Below are positions 26,224 through 36,695 of a DNA stretch of 64,000 nucleotides, piece after piece. A program made the position numbers and the translations under genes. How positions within the stretch are numbered: the first letter of the stretch is position 1; the number at the start of each line of letters is the position of its first letter. The DNA is from Albugo candida (lineage: Eukaryota > Oomycota > Peronosporomycetes > Albuginales), in NCBI GenBank assembly GCA_040437565.1, contig JBDOQK010000037.1, positions 1-64,000 of the forward strand, read 5' to 3'. The notes below the pieces were generated by a model, which saw only the letters and a program-made list of their open reading frames with translations, was not told the DNA's origin and ran no database searches.

Positions 26224-27225
26224 ATGTCTGAAAGTGTGGAGGAATTTACAGCGAAAGTAGAAAAGCTTGATATATGTCAGATAGACGGTGGAAAGCATGG
26301 AAGACATTCGAGTAACTCTCGAAATGGAATGAAAAATATATGTTACAAATTCATGCAACGCAGATGCAAAAACACAAACTGCGTATACATTCACGATGGC
26401 AAGTTGTGTCCTCAATATTATAGGACGGGGCACTGTAGTCGTGCGGATGAGTGTACCAAGAACCACTTTGTCAGCGCACTTGAGAAAGAAGAAGCGCCTG
26501 AAGATACAAAAGAAAAAAGAACACACCGAAAACCTGGAAAACGCACCATTAAACGAAACACGGAAACGTGGGAACCAATGAAGAAGCCAGTGGATGTGCG
26601 CATAGTTTTTGATTTGGGTCACATGGAGCAAAAATGTACCACACAATTGACTGATCGCGACATCTTATTGGCTCCAAACTTGTTTCACGAGTATCCAACA
26701 CATTACATTTATAATCAACTGGTACAAGAGATTGAAAATTGTGGTTTGCCAAAGGGTAATTTACTTAAGTTATGGCATGGGAATGATAAGATTGAGGGCA
26801 CGCACTTCATTGCTGATGACAAGATGGCGTGGAAAAAGGCTTGTCCGACGTTCGAACTCGTACTTGATCGAGTAAAAACGTTTTTCCAGATGGAAATCCG
26901 GGCAACGCGTTTCAATTGGTACAAAGACACGTCACAATGGAAACCATTTCATTTTGACGCAGCTGCTATGAAACCTGAAAAAGCCGCATTGCAAAATTTT
27001 ACGGTAGGAGTATCTTTCGGCGCCACACGAGATGCCGCGTTTGAGCATGCATCAACCAAGACAGTGTTAAGTCTCCCACAAGCTGATGGATGCATATACG
27101 CTTTTGCTAAAGATACTAATATTTTATGGCGACACGGCATTCTGCAAGACAATCCCGTCAGAAATGAAGGTAGAATCTCCATCATTGCTTGGGGCTGGGT
27201 TGATCAGATGGTACCCGTCGCATGA
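26224..27225 (+). CDS. CCCH zinc-finger protein with 2OG-Fe(II) oxygenase-like domain
   Basis: The frame is open 129 bases upstream, but the ATG at 26224 (MSESVEEF) gives a normal N-terminus and 333 residues. Two CCCH fingers are visible: C40-x7-C48-x4-C53-x3-H57 and C62-x8-C71-x5-C77-x3-H81, the kind that bind RNA. A Lys/Arg-rich linker follows. The second half looks like an AlkB-type 2-oxoglutarate/Fe(II) dioxygenase: FNWYKDTSQWKPFHFD with an HxD pair (His243, Asp245), a GVSFGATRDAAF strand pair, then WRHGI (His304) and an Arg at 317 that could bind 2-oxoglutarate. This suggests an RNA-directed demethylase or hydroxylase. The assignment of the second domain rests on motif order and spacing, not a search. 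Confidence 0.78.
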   Translation: MSESVEEFTAKVEKLDICQIDGGKHGRHSSNSRNGMKNICYKFMQRRCKNTNCVYIHDGKLCPQYYRTGHCSRADECTKNHFVSALEKEEAPEDTKEKRTHRKPGKRTIKRNTETWEPMKKPVDVRIVFDLGHMEQKCTTQLTDRDILLAPNLFHEYPTHYIYNQLVQEIENCGLPKGNLLKLWHGNDKIEGTHFIADDKMAWKKACPTFELVLDRVKTFFQMEIRATRFNWYKDTSQWKPFHFDAAAMKPEKAALQNFTVGVSFGATRDAAFEHASTKTVLSLPQADGCIYAFAKDTNILWRHGILQDNPVRNEGRISIIAWGWVDQMVPVA

Positions 27226-28793
27226 ATTGATATGTAATTCAGTCAACTATCGAGGATATTTATAGTAGGTAGAGAGGGTAACGATTTTGCCCGATAAGAT
27301 GCGTTAATAGCGATCGACATAGTTGCTAAATATACTCACTGTTAAGGGTAGCAGCGGAACCCTTCTAACGGACATCGAGATAGGAGCTAATTGACCTTGA
27401 AAAGTTTTGGATTTGCGCCAACTTGGCTAGACTCTAGCTCTAAAGACTTCATTGCTCCGGTAGGAAGGGTCAATAAGCATCGACTCTGAATATCTGAGGT
27501 AGAATGTGTCACCATGCAGAACCGTCAAGTCTTCCGTAACAAGCTTACAACCACAATACGCTGTGTGTTAACGCATTTACCCTTTGCCACATGCACATGA
27601 GTCGGAAACTAGTAATATTAACTGAATTTGACTTGTCAGAGTTTGCAAGCAAATCGTTACACATGATTTCAGACATTGATGACGGATCCCGTAACCTTCT
27701 AAGCTGACAGAGTAGAATCTGGCTTTGTATCAGGCTTCATTCGAATGCCTATAGAGTATATATTTGCGTGCGATGAATCCACGAAAACAGTTTTCTAATG
27801 TAAGGTTGTTTTGTCAGAGTGCAACTTCAATCTACGATTTGAAATGAAAGGAAATGGTGATTACCACTGAACTCCGCCTTTTTTAATATCCCATCGTGCA
27901 TACATTTCTGAGCGCGAAAAAGCATGTGAAGTTGTGATACCTGAGCTCATGTCCCACAGAACATTGCTATATTCCTTTTGATATATAAAAGCCGTCGTCA
28001 CTATTCTCCTCACACATTTCGATAAATTAATAAGAAAAGCAAGTAAGTCACGGTCACCGATGCTCACAAGTATATGTAGTCGACTCGCAATCCAGGGATG
28101 TGTTTAAAATTCATTTAAGTCATAGAGCCGCATACACGTACCAATGACTATTGCAAGAAACAGAGCTAATATCGATGTTTGGTTGTAAGTACGATATCGT
28201 GCTTTGTGAATATTGTTGTGAGCATGCTAACGATGCTGTTATGATCCGAATATTCTACGGCCAAACGATGTTTGCAATAAACTTCGAAGCTTTGTGATTA
28301 TATACTCGTGTCAAAAAATCCAAATTTTACCGGAGTCACGGTTTTTTCAAAATATATATTGTTCACTGTAGCCCGATCCTTTAACAGAGATTTTCAAAAG
28401 AAGTTAAGAACCGGTAAAAATTTGAAAAAGATAACGTTAAAAATACAGTCCAGAAATTTTCATGCTTTCAGAGACTTTGTATTCGTTGGGATTATAAGCC
28501 AATCAGCAGCTCGTATTCCAAAAATAATCTAGCTAATTCAACTTTCACAAAAAGAAAATCCGAAAACAACATTCGTTTTGATCGAACAGTCCATCGTAAT
28601 CTCGGAGACATGAATCAAAAGTTAGCAGATTGGATCTTGAGAGCAAAAAAACGGACTAAAAAACAGGATCGAAGCCAAACAATTCAAAATAAAAGCCGAC
28701 TTTTGCAGTGTTAAGATACTCGGTGCTCTGCCATTATACAATTTGACCTGAGTGATACAGCAGGTATTATACGACAAACGTGTTAACACAAGC
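27226..28793. other. 1.6 kb with no firm gene
   Basis: The only frame of note is on the minus strand at 27861..28067. Its last 45 or so codons (YQKEYSNVLWDMSSGI and on) look protein-like, but I found no matching upstream exon. The last part should hold the promoter of the kinase gene. Confidence 0.4.
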
Positions 28794-29636
28794 ATGTTAC
28801 AACAACGCTATGAAATCCATCACACTATAGGTGAAGCATTATACGGTCAAGTATGGTTCTGTCTTGATCAGTCATTTCACAATCGACCCGTTGCAATCAA
28901 ACAAATCGATCTGGCACAAGTACATCAGGTGCTGTTAGGTAACAAACAAATGGACAATCCATTCAACGAAGGCCTCACAATACATAAGCTTATGAGTGGT
29001 GGAAAACCTCACAATCACATTCTTCAGTTTTATGACGCATTCATCGTCGATCAATCGTACTATGTTGTGATGGAATACTGCGAAGGAGGCGATTTGTTAG
29101 ATTTATTGCAATCTATGCCGCAACACCGATTTCCGGAGCCTATCGCCATGCGATATTTTCGTCAGATTGTACACGGCCTTAGGCATTTACACACACAAAA
29201 TATTGCACATCGCGACATATCACTTGAGAATATTTTGATGAAAAGAAACCAGTGCAAAATATGTGATTTCGGCTTGAGTACTCCAGCTCATCGTATGTGT
29301 TCAGAAACGGTGGGGAAAGCGTACTACATGGCTCCTGAAGTTGTTCTTGGTGAGCAATATGATCCCGCCGCTGCTGATGTGTGGTCTTTGGGAATTCTGC
29401 TATTTATCATGCTGACAGGTTCTCCTCTGACTCCGAGTGCTTCAGAGGAAGAGAAAGCATTCATGGCGTTTAAGAAGTACGGAGTAGCAGGAATTATTTT
29501 CTCTTGGGAAATGCATTTGCTTCTTTCCGATGAGGTCGTCGACTTATTGAGCGGTTTGTTGCAATTGTCGCCACTCAAACGATTGACAATCGAAGAAATT
29601 ATTCTGCATTCAGCTTTTGCGACAAACGTGTGGTAG
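28794..29636 (+). CDS. CAMK/AGC-like serine/threonine kinase
   Basis: The open frame begins at a GTG, so I use the first ATG at 28794, giving 280 residues that are almost all kinase domain. Visible are a glycine loop IGEALYGQVW (second Gly replaced by Ala), VAIK with Lys36, an alpha-C Glu at 59, the hinge MEYCEGGDL, the catalytic loop HRDISLENIL (Asp141, with Ser143 where Ser/Thr kinases have Lys), DFGLS at 158-162, and MAPEVV. The Asp and Asn of the active site remain, so activity is plausible. The Lys-to-Ser change is unusual for Ser/Thr kinases. A possible 5' intron ends just before the ATG. It is convergent with ARP4, with 105 bp between stops. Confidence 0.85.
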   Translation: MLQQRYEIHHTIGEALYGQVWFCLDQSFHNRPVAIKQIDLAQVHQVLLGNKQMDNPFNEGLTIHKLMSGGKPHNHILQFYDAFIVDQSYYVVMEYCEGGDLLDLLQSMPQHRFPEPIAMRYFRQIVHGLRHLHTQNIAHRDISLENILMKRNQCKICDFGLSTPAHRMCSETVGKAYYMAPEVVLGEQYDPAAADVWSLGILLFIMLTGSPLTPSASEEEKAFMAFKKYGVAGIIFSWEMHLLLSDEVVDLLSGLLQLSPLKRLTIEEIILHSAFATNVW

Positions 29637-29741
29637 AGGAAACGCCCAGCCGTCATGGCAATTTTAGAACAGAGCACCCGCTCAAGCAGTAGCTGTAATT
29701 TTGCTTGTGATCATTCCGCTTAACTTCTTAACCGAATTTAG

Positions 29742-31226
29742 TTACGGACACTTTTTATGTATCAACGACGGACCATGTTCTGCGTACTCTTCTTTGGACA
29801 TCCACATTTCATGAAATGACCCGAGTGAGCCAAGGATTGATCCACCAAGGAATGATCCGATTTTTCGTTCCTGAGGTTGAGCTGCGATTACTTTGACTCG
29901 AACATTGGTGCCTGTGCCGATCGTACCACTATTGGTATTCATACTTGGTTGCGTGTTCCCTGATACAGGAAAAGATCGTTTTTGTAACGACACCGCTGCC
30001 TCTTTCTCCAGTCGATTTGTCAGATTCTCGAAACAAGAACTGCCACCGGTCACGATAATATTCTGAAACAAGTCTCGGCGTGCATCTGTCTCGGTTGTAT
30101 ACCCACCCACATCACAGATAAGTTTAGAAAGCGACATCCCATTCGGAGACGTGGAGACGGTACGTGAGTCTTCTATATCACTTTTAAAGTAATGTTCTGC
30201 TACACTGAATCTCTCCGCACCTAATGAGATGATCGTTTTGTCGGGTAACTCATACTGAATACGTGGTAATTGCGTATTTTCATTTTCCAAAAATGTGCTA
30301 TCTGCAACATGACAAAGATTGCTTTCTTTTGCTTGTGTGTAATACGTCCAAAGAGGGTGCTTCAGCTCTGTGCATAAGTTCTGCGACTCCCACTGCGCGT
30401 GCAACCTTGACTGTAAGAATGCGTCTAGATCAAAACCACCAAATTCAACCATTTGTGTTCGAGGGTACCGGAATGCGTATCCTTCTTGGACAGTGGATAC
30501 ACTAGTATACGTCGCACCCATTTCCACTACCAATCCACTGGTACGTGCGTTGGCATAACAAGCCAAAACCGAGCTCTTGGAACAAAATAGAGCCGGAAGT
30601 TGTAGTTGCTCCATGAGCGCTTGTACCATTTCCTCTCGGGCTTTTCGACTCTGCTTTATATCTTCCTTACTATGTTCGAGAATGGTACTGTCCAAATGAT
30701 GTCTAATAGGTGCATTAACACTATTCCTCACGTTCGCGTTTGGAGATCGCATTCGTGAATCTGCTTCCTTTGTATCAATCCCTCTCCCTAAGGTAACACC
30801 TTTGTCGGATAATTTATCAAAATTACCAAATGGGCGTTCCACCAATAGAAGAGGACGTTCAGCCCAGTCTACTTGAAGATTCGTAGTACCCATTTTCAAG
30901 AGCCAATCACAAATTCCTTCAGTATCAAATTCCATTTCTTTTGCTTCTTTTGCGACTTGGAAGTGATCTTTACCAACTCTCCGCGACAGTATACTCTCGT
31001 ATACGTGAGGAAAGTCTTCGCCCGCGTATCCTAATTTACATCGTGACGTGCCGTATTCGAATATCAACGCACCCAGGTCATTTGCTTCAGCTTGTGCACT
31101 TGTATGAGCAGACAAGTTGATTGATTTGTTGTGATTATTGTTTGTAAACGTTGTTGTCCCCGTGCTTTCTTTCTCGTTGAAAGTGTTGCTATCGGCATCA
31201 TTCACGCTTTGTCCACCAGTGTACAT
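29742..31226 (-). CDS. ARP4: actin-related protein 4 (BAF53/Arp4 type)
   Basis: Arp4 is a nuclear actin relative present in INO80, SWR1, NuA4 and SWI/SNF-type chromatin complexes. The ATG at 31226 gives 494 residues beginning MYTGG, the family's own N-terminus, rather than the longer open frame upstream. Matching blocks are LGALIFEYGTSRCKLGYAGED, WAERPLLLVERPF, GLVVEMGATYTSV, NIIVTGGSSCFENLTNRL, the GGSILGSLGSFHEMWMSKEEY segment and a C-terminal KKCP. Arp4 proteins often have degenerate ATP pockets. Here the first phosphate loop is altered (EYGTS for DxGS). A Ser/Asn-rich insertion near the N-terminus and a loop at about 415-440 are not in the yeast or human proteins. Confidence 0.9.
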   Translation of the reverse strand: MYTGGQSVNDADSNTFNEKESTGTTTFTNNNHNKSINLSAHTSAQAEANDLGALIFEYGTSRCKLGYAGEDFPHVYESILSRRVGKDHFQVAKEAKEMEFDTEGICDWLLKMGTTNLQVDWAERPLLLVERPFGNFDKLSDKGVTLGRGIDTKEADSRMRSPNANVRNSVNAPIRHHLDSTILEHSKEDIKQSRKAREEMVQALMEQLQLPALFCSKSSVLACYANARTSGLVVEMGATYTSVSTVQEGYAFRYPRTQMVEFGGFDLDAFLQSRLHAQWESQNLCTELKHPLWTYYTQAKESNLCHVADSTFLENENTQLPRIQYELPDKTIISLGAERFSVAEHYFKSDIEDSRTVSTSPNGMSLSKLICDVGGYTTETDARRDLFQNIIVTGGSSCFENLTNRLEKEAAVSLQKRSFPVSGNTQPSMNTNSGTIGTGTNVRVKVIAAQPQERKIGSFLGGSILGSLGSFHEMWMSKEEYAEHGPSLIHKKCP

Positions 31227-34200
31227 TCTTTTATGTAATGTACGGTACCTACTTGTGCGGGTTCCGTAGCTGTGCACAAGAATGATGAAAATGTTCGTCA
31301 CAGTGACAATAAGGTCTCTCTGAACCAATTTGGAATGGCCGAAAAGTGCATTCCACCTGATATGTCAACCTCTCTCACTCCTAAGATCTTTTTCCTATCT
31401 TCTTTTCGTGAAAGCACTTTGTCAGTCCCATGGATTTGAATCAAAAACTGAATGAATTAATAGAAAAGACCTGAGGCAAATGACACCTTACACCACAAAT
31501 TGTTGAAATGGAGAAACTGAGCTGTACCGTCATCTCATGTGGTCGGATCGCCTTTGAAAACTCCTTATGCACAACCGCATGCACAATAGAATTGGAAGAG
31601 TACTCATAATCAGTCAAGCTGCGATCTACATTCTTCGACTTGTATTCTCCTTACCCATCAGATTATGCTATTCGTGTGATTTTTGATGAAAGTCGGATAA
31701 TGCTTCAAATGAGCATTGCTCGTGCCGCAACCCGGTGACTAGAGTGGTAGGATTAACACCCGACGGTTTTACACGTAACGCATTCGTCTTATTTCTAATT
31801 AATTTATTATCGAGCTGACCAAGTGCAAGTTCAGTCAGTTGTAAACGATGTGAAGAAATAATTGGCTCTCTGCTATCGATTCCAGCCGTCCTTTAGCAGC
31901 ACTTCCTGATGCAAACGTTCTGCTTGAACAATGTATCTCGAAAGTTACTAGGGGNNNNNNNNNNNNNNNNNNNNNNNNNNNNNNNNNNNNNNNNNNNNNN
32001 NNNNNNNNNNNNNNNNNNNNNNNNNNNNNNNNNNNNNNNNNNNNNNNNNNNNNNCTTTGTCAGTCCCATGGATTTGAATCAAAAACTGAATGAATTAATA
32101 GAAAAGACCTGAGGCAAATGACACCTTACACCACAAATTGTTGAAATGGAGAAACTGAGCTGTACCGTCATCTCATGTGGTCGGATCGCCTTTGAAAACT
32201 CCTTATGCACAACCGCATGCACAATAGAATTGGAAGAGTACTCATAATCAGTCAAGCTGCGATCTACATTCTTCGACTTGTATTCTCCTTACCCATCAGA
32301 TTATGCTATTCGTGTGATTTTTGATGAAAGTCGGATAATGCTTCAAATGAGCATTGCTCGTGCCGCAACCCGGTGACTAGAGTGGTAGGATTAACACCCG
32401 ACGGTTTTACACGTAACGCATTCGTCTTATTTCTAATTAATTTATTATCGAGCTGACCAAGTGCAAGTTCAGTCAGTTGTAAACGATGTGAAGAAATAAT
32501 TGGCTCTCTGCTATCGATTCCAGCCGTCCTTTAGCAGCACTTCCTGATGCAAACGTTCTGCTTGAACAATGTATCTCGAAAGTTACTAGGGGCAAAATGA
32601 GGCTTCTCTTCACATCTGATGAAGTTGTTAGCACATCTACTAACAGGTGTTCTGGCCATGAGCTCAAGCTTTCGGCTCGGAGATACTAGCTGACGCGGGG
32701 ACACTGCCTCGTATCGTCGATTTGAGTTTTACCACCAGCCAACTGAAATTAATGGTTGACGACGAAATAAAGCGTAAGCCCGGTTTAGTGACTAAATTCA
32801 ATCGTAATTTGGGACCAGGTGATTAAATTCTTTTTAAGAAATATTTTGGTCGTGTTCAATCCCGCAACTGATCGTGTGAACCTTCTCTTCCTACTTTTCA
32901 AACCACTACGCAACTCTTGGCTCGCTAAAAAAACAGCCTGACTTGATGCCTACCTTACATTGAATGACTATTACTGGACCATTATCCATTAACACGCACA
33001 CCTTTCTGGAGAGAGAAAGACACACAAGATATTTCAACTTTTCAGCATCGTTTGATGCAACAACCTCACACTCTTCAGAACCATCAACGAACTAGATAAT
33101 ATCCCGAATTTGAGTAGCTTATGTTTCTCAATCACATCGCATGGCACTGTGTCACCCCATAGCTCACCTTCACCACTTATACCATCTTTGGCTACCGACT
33201 TACGGCATTATGCAAATACTTATTGTGAACCCTGCAGAAATTATTCAAGAAGTCGACTTATCTTCGCATTATCTATCCGCGCGTACATAACAATCAAGTC
33301 ATGGACTTTTGCAGCTCCTATACGCATGGGTTACGGCCTTTTGCGACTACTGTTGTGGACAGTATTTCATTGGACATGTAGCTTGGTTCTATCTAAGCAC
33401 CATATGAGCTTTTAGCAGTTTGATACCGTGTCCTGCGACATTAAATCACATGCATATCGAGCCCCAGCGTATCGTCTGAAGAACGTTTACTTTTTAGAGT
33501 TCGGATCAGCTGAAATCATCTTGATTGTGCGCGATCACTTCCACCATCTCGACAGACTTCTATTTATGTCACCTTATAAAGCATACTCTTAATGCAGCAG
33601 TGACACCAGTAATCAACAGCTACGCCACAGAGATGATTTTAATCGCAACAAGATAAGCTCAATGTTTCTGGTGGCATCGCTGATGAGTGAGACAACGCAA
33701 TTTCTAGTATTCAAACGAATGAATGCTGACCTCGACTGTCCACCGACATCATAAGTAGCACTCCTTCCAAAAATCCTCCTTGTTACCACACCAGCCTGCA
33801 CCGGAATCAGCATAACTGCCAAGTTGACTTATCAGAGAGGAAGGGGGCGAGTCAGATCCGTCTGTATTCGTCGTCAGTACGCTGTGATAAATTTTTGGTC
33901 TGGCGTTGCCAAAGACGTGCAGGCTCAGTATCCTTGCAGTCAGGCGGTCGGCGATGGTACATTTCCGTCTCCCCTAGCTTGCGCCTTCCGTCATTTTCAA
34001 GGCGCGAGAAACATCACGCATTCACGTGCGTCAAAACTTTGTCGCCGTAAGGCTCCCATCAGCCTGGGTGCTCTGCGATCGTACCATGAGAAGTACCTGG
34101 GATATGTTGACCTCTTGTAGCACCTCACCGTTAAGAGATGCTTGTGTGCCGTTGCAGCAACAGTCATCTCATTATAGTCTGTAATAAAGAAGCGCTCAGT

Positions 34201-35476
34201 CCAAGGGACCCCTCTGAATTTCATCGGGAAGTACAGGTGGAGGCCATAGCGATTTACAGAAACTAAGCGCTCAAAGTCCTAGCTTGCGCAGGTGCAGTCC
34301 TGATGGGGCGCGACGCGAGCTGGCGTTGACTGTTTCATTTCGCGGTATGGGATGTGTGTCATTGCTCTTCTTAGTGGACCAAATGCTCGTGTCGTCGATT
34401 CGATCATGTTTAGCGGCGCAACAAATAAGCAGTTTTTCTTAGCCATACTTGTAGTATATAGTGAAGAAGAAATGCTTTCCCTACCGTAAGATTTAATGAT
34501 CCTCAAATGCTTCCTACTGCTGCAATCCGTGCGTACTAAGCAAGAAATGAAGGCGACGTTATGCGTTTTTATGTTTAGTAAATGTTCCAAATCATTGTCA
34601 GAGAGGTGACAAGAAATAGGGACACTCTTCCATTGTTGGATCTGAATGAGGTATTGCACGCCTTGTCGATAAGATATCACGAAACGTGCTCATTTGGATA
34701 TAACTAAGCGATCATTTCAGCATACACTTTTGGTAGCAGGTAGAAGTTTTGGCTATTTCGTTTGGTTCCTTGGAATTGGTTTTATGTCTGATTTAAACAT
34801 TCTACTTATGGAGTGTATGCTAATATGTAGCTTGTGCACACAGCTAAAAGACTTGAATATGCTGTACGGCTACTTGGTTCCTTTATTCGTCTTGCACGGC
34901 AGCGGGATACATCATGGAGTAGCAGATCTGGAGGCGGGACATAATCAAGCCTGAAGCCTTCTTTAATAAACAGTTCTGCGCGATATTAAAAACTCAAGAC
35001 GAGACTTCATTGATTGTGGGCACTGCAATGTTCATTAACGGAATTGCAGGATAGTTCAGATGTGTAGATAATTTCGCTTCATAAAAGCGTCAATGTGTTG
35101 ATTCAATTCTTCGCCAGAGGCCACATGAATGATACAGGTGTATCAGAAAAGAGTATTTAGTCAGTACGAAGCCGACCATCTCGACCAAAACACCCAAATC
35201 TCTGTGAAATGTCCGTGCCTGTATGTGAATTTGCAAGGCAGTACTCGTGCACAAATCACTCAAAATTTAAAAGACATATTTACATGATACGGATTTTACC
35301 ATTGACTATGTACCGAGAATGTTTTTCTTCCACATAAGATTGCTAAATTTACAACTCAATAAAAAGGCGCCGCCCAGTGACGCGCTACTTGGGCTCATGT
35401 AGCGTACTTGATCACTATGAGAAGTTGAAATGATGGAGGGAAACCACAAAGAAAGCGATAAATTTTCCGCTCGTTG
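31227..35476. other. about 4.2 kb gene-poor region
   Basis: No frame here has a recognisable domain. It includes the 538-bp duplicated flanks of the gap at 31955..32054. A short open stretch at about 32670..32825 (plus) has a protein-like pattern but no boundaries that I can define. The segment 33840..34130 looks richer in GC than its surroundings. Confidence 0.45.
31417..32592. other. 100-N gap with identical 538-bp flanks
   Basis: Positions 31955..32054 are N. Bases 31417..31954 are repeated as 32055..32592. Because the copies match exactly and abut the N run on both sides, this is an unmerged overlap rather than a tandem repeat. Confidence 0.95.
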
Positions 35477-36310
35477 CTACGTGCTCGGTGCCCTTGTCAT
35501 ATGGTTGATTTTGTTTTCCTGCAAAAGCGCCGGCCCACTGCTACATCGATCGTGCTGAAGATCGCTTCTATCATTTAACAAATCGTGCTTCAATTTTCTA
35601 TCGTCTCGAAAGCTTTTTCCAAAAAAGGAAAGCATTAACGAAGCAGCAGCTTCCGTATTCCTCTCAAGTCGTACTTCATCCGCTGGCAGATCTTCCAGGA
35701 TATTTTTGCTTGGTTGCACGGATTTATGGAAAAAAAGACTTTTTCTTACTCGTTCCAGCTTTCCATTGGCATCCGGATCGTCAATTACGTCTTTCAACTT
35801 GGTTTCTAGATGAAAAATGTGACGCGAGTACTTCATCTTTTCTTCCACCGTATGTGTATTGTCTTGTGCTTTTTTAAGCATGTCGATCGTTCGTAATAAC
35901 GACCGGATTTGACGATGCGGCCACCTTTTGATTCCACAGCGGCGACAAATGCGCTTGAGAAAAGTAGTACAAATGCCGAATTCCCGAGCTACTTGTACAA
36001 TAGGCTTATTAAAGTGAGGTCGGAGATCAGATAGTCTGATGTCTCTGGATGTTGAGGTCAATTGCGCTTTGCGTTGTAACAACCCTCTACAAGTTTGTAC
36101 TCGGAATTGCGGTTTATGGATAAGCGTAACTGTTTTTTCAGATACTTCGTCATGAGCTTTGGTCAGACAATATAGATGAGAAGAGCGTTCAGCGACAGTT
36201 GAGGATGTAATACCGTCCGATGCGTTTATGCGCATTTTTGCCAAAGAAACACCGGCCTGGATTTCTGTATTGCTCAGACAGCACAATGATGAAGGAGCTA
36301 CCCGATTCAT
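35477..36310 (-). CDS. RWP-RK transcription factor 2
   Basis: The open frame starts at TTG; the first ATG at 36310 gives 277 residues. The RWP-RK domain lies at about 93-150: LRPHFNKPIVQVAREFGICTTFLKRICRRCGIK followed by RWPHRQ (129-134), where canonical members read RWPYRK, and then IRSLLRTI. A helical stretch with heptad leucines follows (about 135-180) and could dimerise. It differs from the first RWP-RK protein in this window outside the domain, so this is not a recent tandem copy. No intron is needed. Flanking DNA is gene-poor. Confidence 0.85.
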   Translation of the reverse strand: MNRVAPSSLCCLSNTEIQAGVSLAKMRINASDGITSSTVAERSSHLYCLTKAHDEVSEKTVTLIHKPQFRVQTCRGLLQRKAQLTSTSRDIRLSDLRPHFNKPIVQVAREFGICTTFLKRICRRCGIKRWPHRQIRSLLRTIDMLKKAQDNTHTVEEKMKYSRHIFHLETKLKDVIDDPDANGKLERVRKSLFFHKSVQPSKNILEDLPADEVRLERNTEAAASLMLSFFGKSFRDDRKLKHDLLNDRSDLQHDRCSSGPALLQENKINHMTRAPST

Positions 36311-36695
36311 CGCCGCGGTGACTTGTGAGTAACTGTACTTTGTCAGCAATTATCGAGCGAGACAATCAAGGTAAGTGAAATGCTCGAAAAACTTTTCAGC
36401 TCTTAGTTTTTCGAAAGAGTTTCATTCATGTATTAAACACTTGATTTGTGGTCCTAGGTCTATGGTCAAACGGAAGCAACTATGCCTTAGAGACTTTATG
36501 TGCAAAAATGTTGCACGCTCACAGTGAGAAGGGGTCACCACAGCCAGGAGGGCCTCAAGCAGATATCTAGAAGACTAATTCCAACCGTGGGTTTGTTCGA
36601 ATAATTGTAGGTAGGTATGCAGGGGCTTCGGACAAGGCCTTACCCAACACTTTTCAGCACAGTCAAAAAAATCAAGCTGAGTAAGAGTCTTTACC
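36311..36695. other. divergent spacer
   Basis: 385 bp separates the RWP-RK 2 start codon from the secreted-protein start codon. It should contain both promoters. No element was recognised. Confidence 0.45.

Noticed and set aside
31725-31790. tRNA-like arrangement with AGTGGT and ACCC blocks
   Set aside because: No acceptor or anticodon stem can be paired.
33840-34270. GC-richer stretch suspected to be an rRNA fragment
   Set aside because: No segment matches conserved 5S, 18S or 28S cores that I can recognise.
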